NCBI GenBank assembly: GCA_036825615.1
Contig: DAISXY010000002.1
Coordinates: forward strand, 1 to 64,000
DNA length: 64,000 nucleotides
Source: JAICXG01 sp036825615
GTDB lineage: Bacteria; Verrucomicrobiota; Verrucomicrobiia; Chthoniobacterales; UBA10450
Direction of reading: 5' to 3'
Numbering within the stretch: position 1 is the first letter of the stretch; every line of letters starts with the position of its first letter. Shown here in pieces: positions 53,756 through 62,189 of this stretch. The notes under the pieces were generated by a model. The model did not search any database, had not been told where the DNA came from, and saw only the letters and a program-made list of their open reading frames with translations. The translations under genes and the position numbers were made by a program.

Positions 53756-54502
53756 GAATGGATCAGGGTGGATCTGCATATCCACACGCTCGACGACCCG
53801 AAAGACCGGCTCGATTATTCCGCCCACCAACTCCTGGAACGCGCTCGGGTCCTCGGCTTCGGTGCGCTCGCAATCACGCTCCATGATAAAGTTTTCGATC
53901 GCCCCGAGGTTTTCGCTGCGGCCGAGCGAATGGGAATTCTTCTCATCCCGGCGGCTGAGATGCGACTCGAAGGCGCAGATGTCGTAATCTTGAATGTTCA
54001 GCCCGAGGAGGTCGAAAATGTGCGCACCTTTGCCGCGCTCCGGCGGCTCCGGGAGCGCCGCGGTGATTCGCTCTTCTGCTTCGCGCCGCATCCGTTTTTT
54101 GTCCTTGGCGCCTCGATCGGCGAACGGTTGCTGCGCGAGATTGATTGCTTCGACGCGATCGAGATTTGCCATTTTCACAAAGGCTGGTTCGATCTCAACC
54201 GCCGGGCCCGCGCCGTCAGCGCGCACTACGCCAAACCGCTCGTGGCCACCTCCGACGCGCACCGCCTTGAGGCTTTCGGCAATCACTACACGAGCATTCC
54301 GCGGCCGCCCGAGCTGACGGTCGAGAGCCTGCTTCGCGCGCTCCGGGAAGGACCGCTTCGCCTAACGAGCCCACCTTCGAGTTGGCGCGATCTGTTCCAG
54401 GTTTGCTATTTTCTTTTCATCAAGCATCCCATCCGCAGACATCTCCGGCGCGGCCGCGGCGCCCGCTGCACCCACGAAGCGGAACTTGTCTCCCAAGGCT
54501 GA
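53699..54502 (+). CDS. PHP-domain metal-dependent phosphoesterase
   Basis: 267 residues. The N terminus is a Glu-Gln repeat (residues about 4-19) encoded by a hexamer array, then the PHP fold: VDLHIHTLDD (first metal motif), ITLHDKVF, CFAPHPFF, EICHFHKGWF and VATSDAHRLEAFG. PHP proteins hydrolyse phosphate esters, including nucleotides and histidinol phosphate; the substrate is unknown. The C-terminal tail is Arg-rich. ATG 53699 precedes the array; without it the protein could begin at the conserved domain, so the repeat may be a late expansion. Confidence 0.86.
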   Translation: MDVEQEQEQEQEQEQEQEREWIRVDLHIHTLDDPKDRLDYSAHQLLERARVLGFGALAITLHDKVFDRPEVFAAAERMGILLIPAAEMRLEGADVVILNVQPEEVENVRTFAALRRLRERRGDSLFCFAPHPFFVLGASIGERLLREIDCFDAIEICHFHKGWFDLNRRARAVSAHYAKPLVATSDAHRLEAFGNHYTSIPRPPELTVESLLRALREGPLRLTSPPSSWRDLFQVCYFLFIKHPIRRHLRRGRGARCTHEAELVSQG

Positions 54503-54527
54503 ATGTGTCAGTCCTACAGGCGAGTTG

Positions 54528-54998
54528 ATGAAAGGATCATTTGTTAGCCATCTCGTGATCGTCGCGGCGCTTGCCCTCACCGCCTGCCCGACGACCAATC
54601 CAAAAAAAGACGAAAAGAAGCCGGCCAAGACCGCGGCCAAACTCCCGGTCGAGGACAACAGCGATGTTGATTTCCAGGCCTTCGTTGCCCGATTGCGTCA
54701 GGCGGTGCGGGCGCGCGACGTGCACACCATCGCCTCGATGATGACACCCGATTTCGGTTATGTGCTGGGAGCGACCCCGGGCGAGGACCGGACCGGGGCA
54801 GGAGTTTTTCAATACTGGGATGAGAACAATCTCTGGCCCGAGCTCGAGGGAATTCTGGGCGAGAAATTTGTGCCGAACGAAGGTTACATGGTGTCCCCGC
54901 CGCAATTCGCCGATCCCTCGGTTGACTATACCGGCTATCGCGCCGGAATCCGGCGCGTGAACGGAAGCTGGAAATTCGTCTACTTCGTCAACGGGTGA
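54528..54998 (+). CDS. Small lipoprotein of unknown function
   Basis: 156 residues. Lipobox LTAC at about residue 20, Lys/Ala-rich linker, then a domain with VDFQAFVARLRQAVRARDVHTIASMMTPDF-type helix spacing and a strand ending WKFVYFVNG, reminiscent of NTF2-like folds. ATG 54528 chosen because it gives a proper lipoprotein signal. Confidence 0.72.
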   Translation: MKGSFVSHLVIVAALALTACPTTNPKKDEKKPAKTAAKLPVEDNSDVDFQAFVARLRQAVRARDVHTIASMMTPDFGYVLGATPGEDRTGAGVFQYWDENNLWPELEGILGEKFVPNEGYMVSPPQFADPSVDYTGYRAGIRRVNGSWKFVYFVNG

Positions 54999-55001
54999 AG
55001 G

Positions 55002-55086
55002 GGAGTGACAAATGCCGGGTGATGAGTGACGAGTAGGTTGAAATCTCTTCCGGCTAACTCCTCACTTGTCACTTGTCACTCACTTA
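55002..55086. repeat. GTGACAA/CACTTGT heptamer repeat in inverted orientation
   Basis: GAGTGACAAATGCCGGGTGA (from 55002) with a further GAGTGACGAGT (55024-55034) faces CACTTGTCACTTGTCACTCA (55063-55082). The right half contains two 7-bp CACTTGT units and includes the likely TTG start of the next gene. Confidence 0.7.
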
Positions 55087-55515
55087 AATCACCTTCCGCA
55101 TCGGCCGCCGTTCGTGTTCGTTAGGCAGGTGCTCCAACTGGTGCCCGGCGAATCGGCGGAATGCTCAACCTCCTTTGCGCCTGACGATCCAATTTTCGCC
55201 GGTCATTTTCCGGGCAATCCACTTCTCCCTGGCGTGATCCTCACCGAAGCGCTCGCCCAGACAGCAGGGATCGCCGGCGCCTCGGGTTTTTCAGAAAACG
55301 AGCGCCCGCTCTTCCTCCTCTCGGCGATTCGGGCGATGAAATTTTTCGCCGCGGTGCGCCCGGAGGAAACGATCCTTCTCCGGGCCGAGAAGCTGGCGCA
55401 GGTCGGCGAGCTTTGGCAATTTGGGGTTCGCGCGACCGTCGGCGAGGCGGTGGTGGCGGAGGGCCAGTTGGTTCTGAGCCGGGCAGAGGAAAAGTCGGCC
55501 GCGCCGTTGGCATAA
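55066..55515 (+). CDS. FabZ-like 3-hydroxyacyl-ACP dehydratase
   Basis: 149 residues. Hot-dog fold with LPHRPPFVFVRQV at the start and the active-site helix GHFPGNPLLPGVILTEALAQ (catalytic His and Glu). It dehydrates 3-hydroxyacyl-ACP in fatty-acid or related acyl synthesis. No ATG or GTG lies between an upstream in-frame TGA (55039) and the domain, so TTG 55066, within the heptamer repeat, is the probable start. A TCGTTAGGC word is at 55118. It is followed by a glycosyltransferase gene 40 bp later. Confidence 0.85.
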   Translation: MSLVTHLNHLPHRPPFVFVRQVLQLVPGESAECSTSFAPDDPIFAGHFPGNPLLPGVILTEALAQTAGIAGASGFSENERPLFLLSAIRAMKFFAAVRPEETILLRAEKLAQVGELWQFGVRATVGEAVVAEGQLVLSRAEEKSAAPLA

Positions 55516-55555
55516 AGCGGCGTTGCGCTACTCTTACGCCGCGGAGATCAACAAC

Positions 55556-56335
55556 ATGGGTCTGCCCGAGATTGCGATCATTATTCCGGCTTGCGACGAG
55601 GCGGCTTGCATTGGGCCGGTGCTCGATGAACTGCTTGCGCTGATCGACCTCGAAAGATTCGTCGTCGCGGTCGGCGTGAATGGCTCGAGCGATCGCACCG
55701 CCGAAATTGCGCGGGAGCGGCCGGTGCTGGTTGCCGAAACCGAAACACGCGGCTACGGCCACGGCTGCATGGCAGCGATTGCCCTAACGAATAGTCTTTT
55801 TCCTTCCATCCGCGCCTACCTCTTTTGCGCCGGTGACGGCGCAACCGATCCGCGCGACCTTCGCACGCTCACGACTGCTTTCGAGCAGGGATATGATTTC
55901 GTCCTCGGAAGCCGAACCCGCCGGTTGCGCAATTGTCGGACAATGACTCTGCGACACATGATTGCGAACACCGGGCTCGGTCTCTGGGCCGGTTTGCTCG
56001 GAGGTCGCTTCTACAGCGATCTCGGCCCGCTCCGGCTCGTTGCCCGGTCGTTGTTCGAAAGGATCGCGCCGCGCGAGCTGACTTTCGGCTGGACCATCGA
56101 GGCGCAGGTTGTGGCGGCGAAACTCGGCGCCGCGATTTGCGAAGTCCCGGTGACGGAACGACATCGGATCGGGGGCGAGCAAAAGGTTTCCGGCGTCACC
56201 TGGTGGCGCACCTTCGCGATCGGTTGCCAGATTCTTGCCGCCGGCTCGCGCGTCTGGCGCCGCGCGCGCCCGGCGCTGGTCGAGCGCGACGATGAGCTAC
56301 TTCGCTCCAACCGCCATCGTCGCCCGGTCGCGTGA
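55556..56335 (+). CDS. Family 2 glycosyltransferase
   Basis: 259 residues. GT-A fold: IAIIIPACDEAACIGPVLDE (nucleotide binding) and VAVGVNGSSDRTAEIARE, then FCAGDGATDPRDL (metal-binding acidic site), and later DLGPLRLVARSLFERI and FGWTIEAQVVAAKLGA, typical of polyprenyl-phosphate sugar transferases. ATG 55556 fits the domain start. The stop overlaps the next gene as GTGA. Probably acts in making a lipid-linked or surface sugar together with the genes at 57-62 kb. Confidence 0.87.
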   Translation: MGLPEIAIIIPACDEAACIGPVLDELLALIDLERFVVAVGVNGSSDRTAEIARERPVLVAETETRGYGHGCMAAIALTNSLFPSIRAYLFCAGDGATDPRDLRTLTTAFEQGYDFVLGSRTRRLRNCRTMTLRHMIANTGLGLWAGLLGGRFYSDLGPLRLVARSLFERIAPRELTFGWTIEAQVVAAKLGAAICEVPVTERHRIGGEQKVSGVTWWRTFAIGCQILAAGSRVWRRARPALVERDDELLRSNRHRRPVA

Positions 56336-57126
56336 AGCGCTGGTTCCTCCTGCTCGCCGTGCTCACGACCGGCTGCGGAAGCCTGACTCAGCCAGCTCTG
56401 CCCAAATTTGCGACCGGCGAGGCGCCACGCCCGCCAGTCAGCGAAGCAGGTGAGGGCGCGAAATTGCGGGCTGTGGACGTAATTTACTTCGAGCCGACGA
56501 ATGGGTCACCCCCGCCGCATCAGCCAGCCTGGCGGATCGTGGCCGCGTTGCAGGCCGACCGGCAATCGGCTGCGCTCGGCTGGAGCGAAATACCCGCGGC
56601 GCAACAAGAGCTGCTCGACCGCGGGCAACGCGGCGAAATTCCGCAGGCACAACTGCTCGACAATCTCGTCCCTGGCAGCCGCCGCGAGTGGTTGCGTCAG
56701 GGTCTGGAGTGCAATCTTCCGCAGGTTGCGCTCGGCGCGCCGCCGCAGTTGTTAGGCAAAATTCGCGCCGGCACCGCGCTCACACCTGTAGAACGCGCGC
56801 TTCTTCCGCGCGGATTTGAGACCGGTCCAAATGCGCTCGACGATTTCGCGGAGCGCGTTGCGAGCGTGCCCCGATTGCGGCGTTACAATGTCACCCGGCT
56901 GTTTCGCGCCCATGTCATAGCGGAGAAAATGATCGCAGATAATATCGTCCGCTACACCGGTGCGCATTCAGGCACGAAACTGCTCGTGATTTTGCCTGAC
57001 GAGGTTTTGATCAATGCCCGCGAGCTGGCCGATTACGTTGGCCAGAAAGCAAATCTCAAACAGATGATTCTCAATCGCGAGACGGGTGAGCCGACCGCCC
57101 GGCCACCATTACTCGCGCGTCACTGA
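56332..57126 (+). CDS. ChaN-like lipoprotein
   Basis: 264 residues from GTG 56332, overlapping the glycosyltransferase stop. Lipobox LTTGC at about residue 15. The body resembles ChaN/Tiki-type (TraB-related) domains: AVDVIYFEPTNGSPPP, GWSEIPAAQQELLD and FRAHVIAEKMIADNIVRYTG, then KLLVILPDEVLINARELADY. Family members bind haem or act as metal-dependent proteases; the typical GExH-like motif is replaced here by YFEP, so activity is uncertain. It converges with the next gene and overlaps it by 18 bp. Confidence 0.68.
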   Translation: MKRWFLLLAVLTTGCGSLTQPALPKFATGEAPRPPVSEAGEGAKLRAVDVIYFEPTNGSPPPHQPAWRIVAALQADRQSAALGWSEIPAAQQELLDRGQRGEIPQAQLLDNLVPGSRREWLRQGLECNLPQVALGAPPQLLGKIRAGTALTPVERALLPRGFETGPNALDDFAERVASVPRLRRYNVTRLFRAHVIAEKMIADNIVRYTGAHSGTKLLVILPDEVLINARELADYVGQKANLKQMILNRETGEPTARPPLLARH

Positions 57127-59118
57127 GCCACTCGCCGGTTTTTCCAGATCGTAAATTGTGCCCCAGGGGCCGCTCGCCACGACTGCGGCTTGCCCGCGCC
57201 AGGGCTGCGCGCTCGCGGCATAAGCACGTTGTTCTTCCCGGCCCCAAAAGATGTAACGCGCGTGCAACTCCCGGGCCCGTTCCCGCCAATCGGGCGCGCC
57301 GAGCATGAGCGCGCGCAACTGGTTCTCGACCGCGCCGTATTCGCTGAAGCCTTGCGTCCAAAGATGACCGGGATAGCCGAGCACGACTTTGCGTCCGTTG
57401 AGAAGGAGCGGATGGTTGTAGGTAGGAAAAGCGGCGAAGCGATCCTGGATCGGGAGCTTGCTCACCGCGATCGCGACCTCATTCAACTCCGTCCGGTCGG
57501 CGATATCGAACCCGGGCGAGCCAACCGAAAGACCGCCGAGGAGGGTGATGAAGCCGGAGAAGAAGAGGAGGAAACAAACCGCGGCGCGGATCAGGACCGG
57601 CCATCTCGCGATCAGCTCGGTCCAGAGAAACGGAAGCCAGAGGAAGTATGCCCAGATCATGAGCTTGGTGTTGTCCCAGCCCCACGGCGCGGTCTTGACG
57701 AAGCAGGCGAAAAGGAAAATGGCGATTCCGGGCATGACGAAGGCGAAGGCCCGGAGGAGCGCGGGATCGATGACGCGGAAGAAGCTCACGCTTTGATTGA
57801 GGGTTGGATTGATCGTGGGAGCAGGAGCAGGATTAGGAGCAGGAGCAGGAGTAGGAGGAGCGGGCGCCGTTGCAGCCGGATCCGCCGTTGCAGGCTTTGT
57901 CGAATTCTTGATTCGCCAGATAATGACAACCGCGAGAGCGATCACGAGGGGCAGCATGAGGCCGAAGTTTTCCAACCAGAACCTCACAATCCCACTCGAA
58001 AATCCAGCGTCGCTCTCGAGCCAGCCGGGCGCCCATCCGAGAATGGACTTTGCGTGAAAATGATCGGTGATCAGCCAGACGATCCAGGTTGCCGGCACGA
58101 AGGCCGCGGCGAACAGGATCGCGATTTCCTTGCGCGTCTCCCAACTGCCGATGACGAGCCAGCAAGCGAGCACCGCGGAGAGCGCGAGGAAGGTGTGGAC
58201 ATGAAAGAGCGGCATCGTCGCGTAGATCGACCATTCGACCCACCACGGGACCAGCCCTCGCCGGCCGGCGAACGGTTCATCGCCTTTCGCCGGGAAATAT
58301 TTCCGCCGCCAATGCAGGAAGAGGAGGAGCCCGGCGGGGATTGCGTAAAGCAGCCCACGCTGGGTTACGAACATGGTCAGGGGGATGCTTTTCCAGGCGA
58401 TTCGTTCGCCTTGGTAATCCATGAATTGATGAGTGCGGAAGAAGGCGAAGCCACTCAGGCCGCCATTAAAGAGGAAACCGGCAACCGCAAACGGCCCGCC
58501 CCAGCGGTAAAACCCATAAAAGGTCGCGGCCGAGCCGAGCAAGCCGGTCCAGACCAGAACCCGAATGAGATCAATGTGCTGGAGAATGAGGAGCGAATCG
58601 AAAAAGTCGATTCCGGCCGGGTAGCGCAACTTGCTGAAGACATAGATCGGGTTGTCGGGCCAGAGTGCGACTCCGTTGGCGAAATATTTGATGTAGGTGA
58701 GGTGAAGGGCGAGGTCGCCGAGGTTGTTAGGCGATTGGATTTTTAGATGATCGCCGTCAATCCAAAGCACCCAGCAAAACGAGCGCACGGCAAAGAGGGC
58801 AAAGGCGATCCCAGCCAGCCAGGCCCAAACCGGAAAGGGACGGCGCGGCGGCGGCGGCGCGACCGGTTCCTCCTTGATCCTGAGACGCCGCCGGGCGCGC
58901 TTCGATTTTGGCAGCGCAACCGGCGGGGGCGGCGCGAGCTTTGGTTTGCGCGCGGAAAAATGTGAGGCGCCAAACCAGGCGTAGACCGCCGCAGCCAGGC
59001 CCAGGAGCAGGGCCAGGCCGGCAAGACCCGGATCGAGACCGCCGCCCACAATCCCGAGGATGAGCCCGGCGATCGTCGCGATGTTGACGAAGGTCAGCCC
59101 CGCCGAAAACCACTTCAT
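57109..59118 (-). CDS. Large multi-spanning membrane protein, possible glycosyltransferase
   Basis: 669 residues, about 12 hydrophobic helices. A Pro/Lys-rich cytosolic segment (about 60-95) follows helix 2, and a Pro/Ala-rich stretch (about 425-450, encoded partly by GAGCAG-like hexamers) interrupts the C-terminal half. LWIDGDHLKIQSPNNLGDLALHL-type sequence near residue 120, with Asp after the first long loop, is compatible with GT-C enzymes. It starts at the stop of the Agl23-like gene (ATGA, 59115-59118), so they work or are made together. No closer family recognised. Confidence 0.7.
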   Translation of the reverse strand: MKWFSAGLTFVNIATIAGLILGIVGGGLDPGLAGLALLLGLAAAVYAWFGASHFSARKPKLAPPPPVALPKSKRARRRLRIKEEPVAPPPPRRPFPVWAWLAGIAFALFAVRSFCWVLWIDGDHLKIQSPNNLGDLALHLTYIKYFANGVALWPDNPIYVFSKLRYPAGIDFFDSLLILQHIDLIRVLVWTGLLGSAATFYGFYRWGGPFAVAGFLFNGGLSGFAFFRTHQFMDYQGERIAWKSIPLTMFVTQRGLLYAIPAGLLLFLHWRRKYFPAKGDEPFAGRRGLVPWWVEWSIYATMPLFHVHTFLALSAVLACWLVIGSWETRKEIAILFAAAFVPATWIVWLITDHFHAKSILGWAPGWLESDAGFSSGIVRFWLENFGLMLPLVIALAVVIIWRIKNSTKPATADPAATAPAPPTPAPAPNPAPAPTINPTLNQSVSFFRVIDPALLRAFAFVMPGIAIFLFACFVKTAPWGWDNTKLMIWAYFLWLPFLWTELIARWPVLIRAAVCFLLFFSGFITLLGGLSVGSPGFDIADRTELNEVAIAVSKLPIQDRFAAFPTYNHPLLLNGRKVVLGYPGHLWTQGFSEYGAVENQLRALMLGAPDWRERARELHARYIFWGREEQRAYAASAQPWRGQAAVVASGPWGTIYDLEKPASGSVTRE

Positions 59119-60983
59119 CGCGGCGCGGCCGGTGCCGGGGCGGGTTTGCCGATAAAGTCAGGTTGCTTGCCGGGGAAGATTTTGCGGAATGTTTTGGCGT
59201 TAAAGTAAAGCTTCGAAGGATCCTGATAGGGCCGGATCGTCATCGGCTCGGTGAAATAACTTTGGTGAAGTTTCTTCTCCACTTCCGCCACCCGGTCCGA
59301 TTGCACGACCAGGAAATCGCCGTCCATATTCGCGGGTGAGTTATTGGCTTCGTAGTAACCGATATTGGAAAAATCCCCGAGCAACCATGGAAAAGGATAA
59401 GTGCTGGTGCGGATCAAATGACCGGTGATTTTGTAATAGACCGGGTTGCTGTGCACCAGCCGCATGAGCGGCTTCATCAACTTGTAGATATCGTTGTAGG
59501 TCTGGACATAGACATACGGCTCGGTGTCGGTGGTGCAGCGGAAATAGTTGAGAGAGATCGCCATACCTAACGAAAATAGGAGTGCGACCGAAACGGCGCC
59601 CCGTTGCACGGTCTGCATGAGACGCTCGCTCAGTTTGCTCGCCTGCCCAAACCAGAGGCCAACCGCCCCGCCGGCGAGAGCGAATCCCACGGCGCACCCA
59701 TAAAGACGCCAGCCGATGTTGCCGCAGACCGGGCTGGTGCTGCTTGCGGCCAGGGTAACTCTCACCGTCTCGACAAGGTATTTCCCATAGCTGCAATTTG
59801 CCCGCACCGAGGCCTCCTGGATCGTATAGCTGAAGAGATACCCCAGGCCGAAGCCGAGCAGGGCAAAGGCAATGACGCAAAAAGCTTTGCGCGGAATTTT
59901 CGGCGCGGCCGCTCCGGCGGCGAAGACGAAGAGCAGCGGCCAGACGATGCTGATAATGATCCAGGGCGTCTTGTAATGAATAATGCTGTAGGCGGCAAAG
60001 ACGCCCACGCCATAGATCGCGAGATAGCGAATGACGTAGCTCTTGAAGAACTGACACACGAGACAAAGCATCAGCCCGATAAACACCGGCCATTCATAGC
60101 GCAGGACCAATTCGAGCCAGTAAGGCCATGGTTTTTCGTGACCATTCCCGGCGGAGCCGGTTTTGGCCCAGGTCGCAAAGGTGAGATAGAGACCTTTCAC
60201 GCCCTGCCAGTTCAGGAAGGTGCCGGAGTAGAACAGGACGACAAGAAAAACCGCCGCAGCCGTGACGATTGCGAGATCGCTCCACTTCCAGAACTGGCGC
60301 GAAGCCTTCATTCCTTCCATCGGCGCGAGACGATGTGAAATCCAGAGCACGACCGCGGCAATGACGGCGCAGCCGATATGGATGATGTAGGTCTCCTTCG
60401 TCAGGATCATCCCGGCGGTGCCCATGCCGGCGCACCAGAGATAGCCACCGGTGCCGAAGCGCCAGAGGCCGAGGAGACCAAGAATGAAGATGAGCGAAAA
60501 AAGCAGCAGCCAGACTTCGTGGATCGAGTAACGACCGTAAAAGATAAACCCGGGCGAGATCGCCATCGCCAGCGCCGCGATCCGGCTCACCCGCCGGCCG
60601 ACCAGCGGCTCGTATTTAAGAGTGACAAAGATCGACGCAATGCTCGCGAGCACGACCGGCAGCCGCAGCGCCCAAATGTGGCGTCCAAAAAGCGCCTCGG
60701 AAACAAGCAGAATATAAAAGTGCAGCGGTCCGTGATAGTTCGTCGGGTCGTAGCGGTAAAACCCGTTGTGCATCATCTGATCGACGAACCAGCCGTTGAT
60801 CCCTTCGTCGAAGTGCGGCGGCTTCATCGAGAGGAGGAGGAACCGGAGGACCGCGCCAAGCGCAATGATACCCCAGAAGGTCCAATCAAGCTGAGCGAAG
60901 CGCGCTGCGAGCGGCGCCGCGGGTGTGGCAAAATCTCCTCGCGCGGTTTCCGCACCGCTGCTAGGTAGCGGGCCGATGCGCAT
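59115..60983 (-). CDS. Agl23/PMT-like GT-C glycosyltransferase
   Basis: 622 residues, about 12 helices. MKPPHFDEGINGWFVDQMMH (acidic DE motif after helix 1) and DPTNYHGPLHFYILLVSEAL are hallmarks of the TIGR03663 group (flippase-associated Agl23-like proteins); YGRYSIHEVWLLLFSLIFIL follows. Such proteins transfer sugars from lipid carriers on the outer face of the membrane. Its 5' end overlaps that of the divergent rmlB gene by 8 bp. An in-frame ATG 12 codons upstream (61019) is less likely. Operon with the gene at 57109. Confidence 0.83.
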   Translation of the reverse strand: MRIGPLPSSGAETARGDFATPAAPLAARFAQLDWTFWGIIALGAVLRFLLLSMKPPHFDEGINGWFVDQMMHNGFYRYDPTNYHGPLHFYILLVSEALFGRHIWALRLPVVLASIASIFVTLKYEPLVGRRVSRIAALAMAISPGFIFYGRYSIHEVWLLLFSLIFILGLLGLWRFGTGGYLWCAGMGTAGMILTKETYIIHIGCAVIAAVVLWISHRLAPMEGMKASRQFWKWSDLAIVTAAAVFLVVLFYSGTFLNWQGVKGLYLTFATWAKTGSAGNGHEKPWPYWLELVLRYEWPVFIGLMLCLVCQFFKSYVIRYLAIYGVGVFAAYSIIHYKTPWIIISIVWPLLFVFAAGAAAPKIPRKAFCVIAFALLGFGLGYLFSYTIQEASVRANCSYGKYLVETVRVTLAASSTSPVCGNIGWRLYGCAVGFALAGGAVGLWFGQASKLSERLMQTVQRGAVSVALLFSLGMAISLNYFRCTTDTEPYVYVQTYNDIYKLMKPLMRLVHSNPVYYKITGHLIRTSTYPFPWLLGDFSNIGYYEANNSPANMDGDFLVVQSDRVAEVEKKLHQSYFTEPMTIRPYQDPSKLYFNAKTFRKIFPGKQPDFIGKPAPAPAAPR

Positions 60984-61968
60984 CTTGGTGACAGGCGGCT
61001 GTGGGTTCATCGGGAGCAACTTTATTCGCTACATTCTGCAACATTACAAGCCCGCCTCAGTCACGAACGTCGACGCCCTCACCTACGCCGGCAATCTCGC
61101 CAATCTCGACGGCGTGGTCGAGGGATACGGGGACCGCTACGAATTTTTCAAGGCCGACATCGCGAGCGCCGACCAGATGGAAACGCTCCTGCACGAGGAA
61201 CAATTCTACGCCATCATCAATTTCGCGGCCGAATCGCACGTCGATCGCAGCATCAATTCCCCGCAAAATTTCATCCACACCAATGTCGTCGGCACGAGCG
61301 TGCTCCTGAACGCCGCGCGCCACCACGGGGTGCAGCGTTTCATCCAGGTCTCGACTGACGAAGTCTACGGGTCGTTAGGCGAGACCGGCCGGTTCACCGA
61401 ACAATCCCCGCTCCATCCCAATTCGCCCTATTCCGCGAGCAAAGCCGGGGCCGACCTCCTCGCCCTCGCCTTTCATCATACCTTCGGACAAGACGTGATC
61501 GTGACCCGCTGCTCGAACAACTACGGCCCATATCAGTTCCCGGAAAAACTGATCCCGCTCATGATCATCAAGGCGCTGAGCGATCAGCCGCTCCCGGTCT
61601 ACGGCGACGGTCTGAACGTGCGCGACTGGATCCATGTCGAGGACCATTGCGCCGCGCTCGTCGCCGCGCTTTTCAAAGGCAAACCTGGCCAGGTTTATAA
61701 CATCGGCGGCGACGGCGAGATGGTGAACCTCGAGGTCGTGAGGCTGATTCTCGATCATCTCGGAAAACCGCACAGCCTCATCTCCTTCGTTACCGACCGG
61801 CTCGGCCATGATCGGCGTTACGCGATCGATTCTTCACTCGCGAAGCAGGAACTGGAATGGCACCCGCTCCACACCCCGCGAGAAGGCATCGCCGCCACGA
61901 TCGACTGGTACCTGAATAATCGCTCCTGGTGGGAAACGCTCCTCCATCGCACCGAGCGCTTCGACTGA
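60976..61968 (+). CDS. rmlB: dTDP-glucose 4,6-dehydratase
   Basis: 330 residues. NAD-binding GGCGFIGSNFIRYIL, ADIASAD, FAAESHVDRSI, catalytic QVSTDEVYGSLGE (Thr/Asp/Glu) and PYSASKAGADLL (Tyr-xxx-Lys), then RCSNNYGPYQFPEKLIPL. It makes dTDP-4-keto-6-deoxyglucose for rhamnose and other deoxysugars. ATG 60976 (MRILVTGG) chosen; an earlier in-frame start adds 17 residues without homology. A TCGTTAGGC copy lies at 61372. The other rml genes are not in the window. Confidence 0.93.
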   Translation: MRILVTGGCGFIGSNFIRYILQHYKPASVTNVDALTYAGNLANLDGVVEGYGDRYEFFKADIASADQMETLLHEEQFYAIINFAAESHVDRSINSPQNFIHTNVVGTSVLLNAARHHGVQRFIQVSTDEVYGSLGETGRFTEQSPLHPNSPYSASKAGADLLALAFHHTFGQDVIVTRCSNNYGPYQFPEKLIPLMIIKALSDQPLPVYGDGLNVRDWIHVEDHCAALVAALFKGKPGQVYNIGGDGEMVNLEVVRLILDHLGKPHSLISFVTDRLGHDRRYAIDSSLAKQELEWHPLHTPREGIAATIDWYLNNRSWWETLLHRTERFD

Positions 61969-61984
61969 GCTGCACCTGGATCTC

Positions 61985-62116
61985 GTCATCCCGAGCGGAG
62001 CGCAGCGGAGTCGAGGGATCCCGAGGAGTGACCGAAACGCACGCGATCGATTTCGGCCTTTACTCCCGCGCTTCCCGGTGACCCAACGGGATCCCTCGGC
62101 TTCGCTCGGGGATGAC
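61985..62116. repeat. MITE-like inverted-repeat element (copy A3)
   Basis: Left arm 61985-62023 (GTCATCCCGAGCGGAGCGCA to GGGATCCCG); right arm 62087-62116 (CGGGATCCC to GATGAC). It lies between rmlB and the TolB-like gene, same family as the copies at 1544 and 9514. No gene is seen in 61969-62189. Confidence 0.85.
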
Positions 62117-62189
62117 AGCATGAGGCCCGCGCGCGAACTGGCGCCTTGATGAGATCGCATTAAGATTCAGCGATCGTTAGGCGCGAAGG

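Noticed and set aside
57190..58746. 518-codon open frame on the plus strand
   Set aside because: It is antisense to the multi-spanning membrane protein gene; its Glu/Arg-rich sequence has no domain and mirrors the codon pattern of the real gene.
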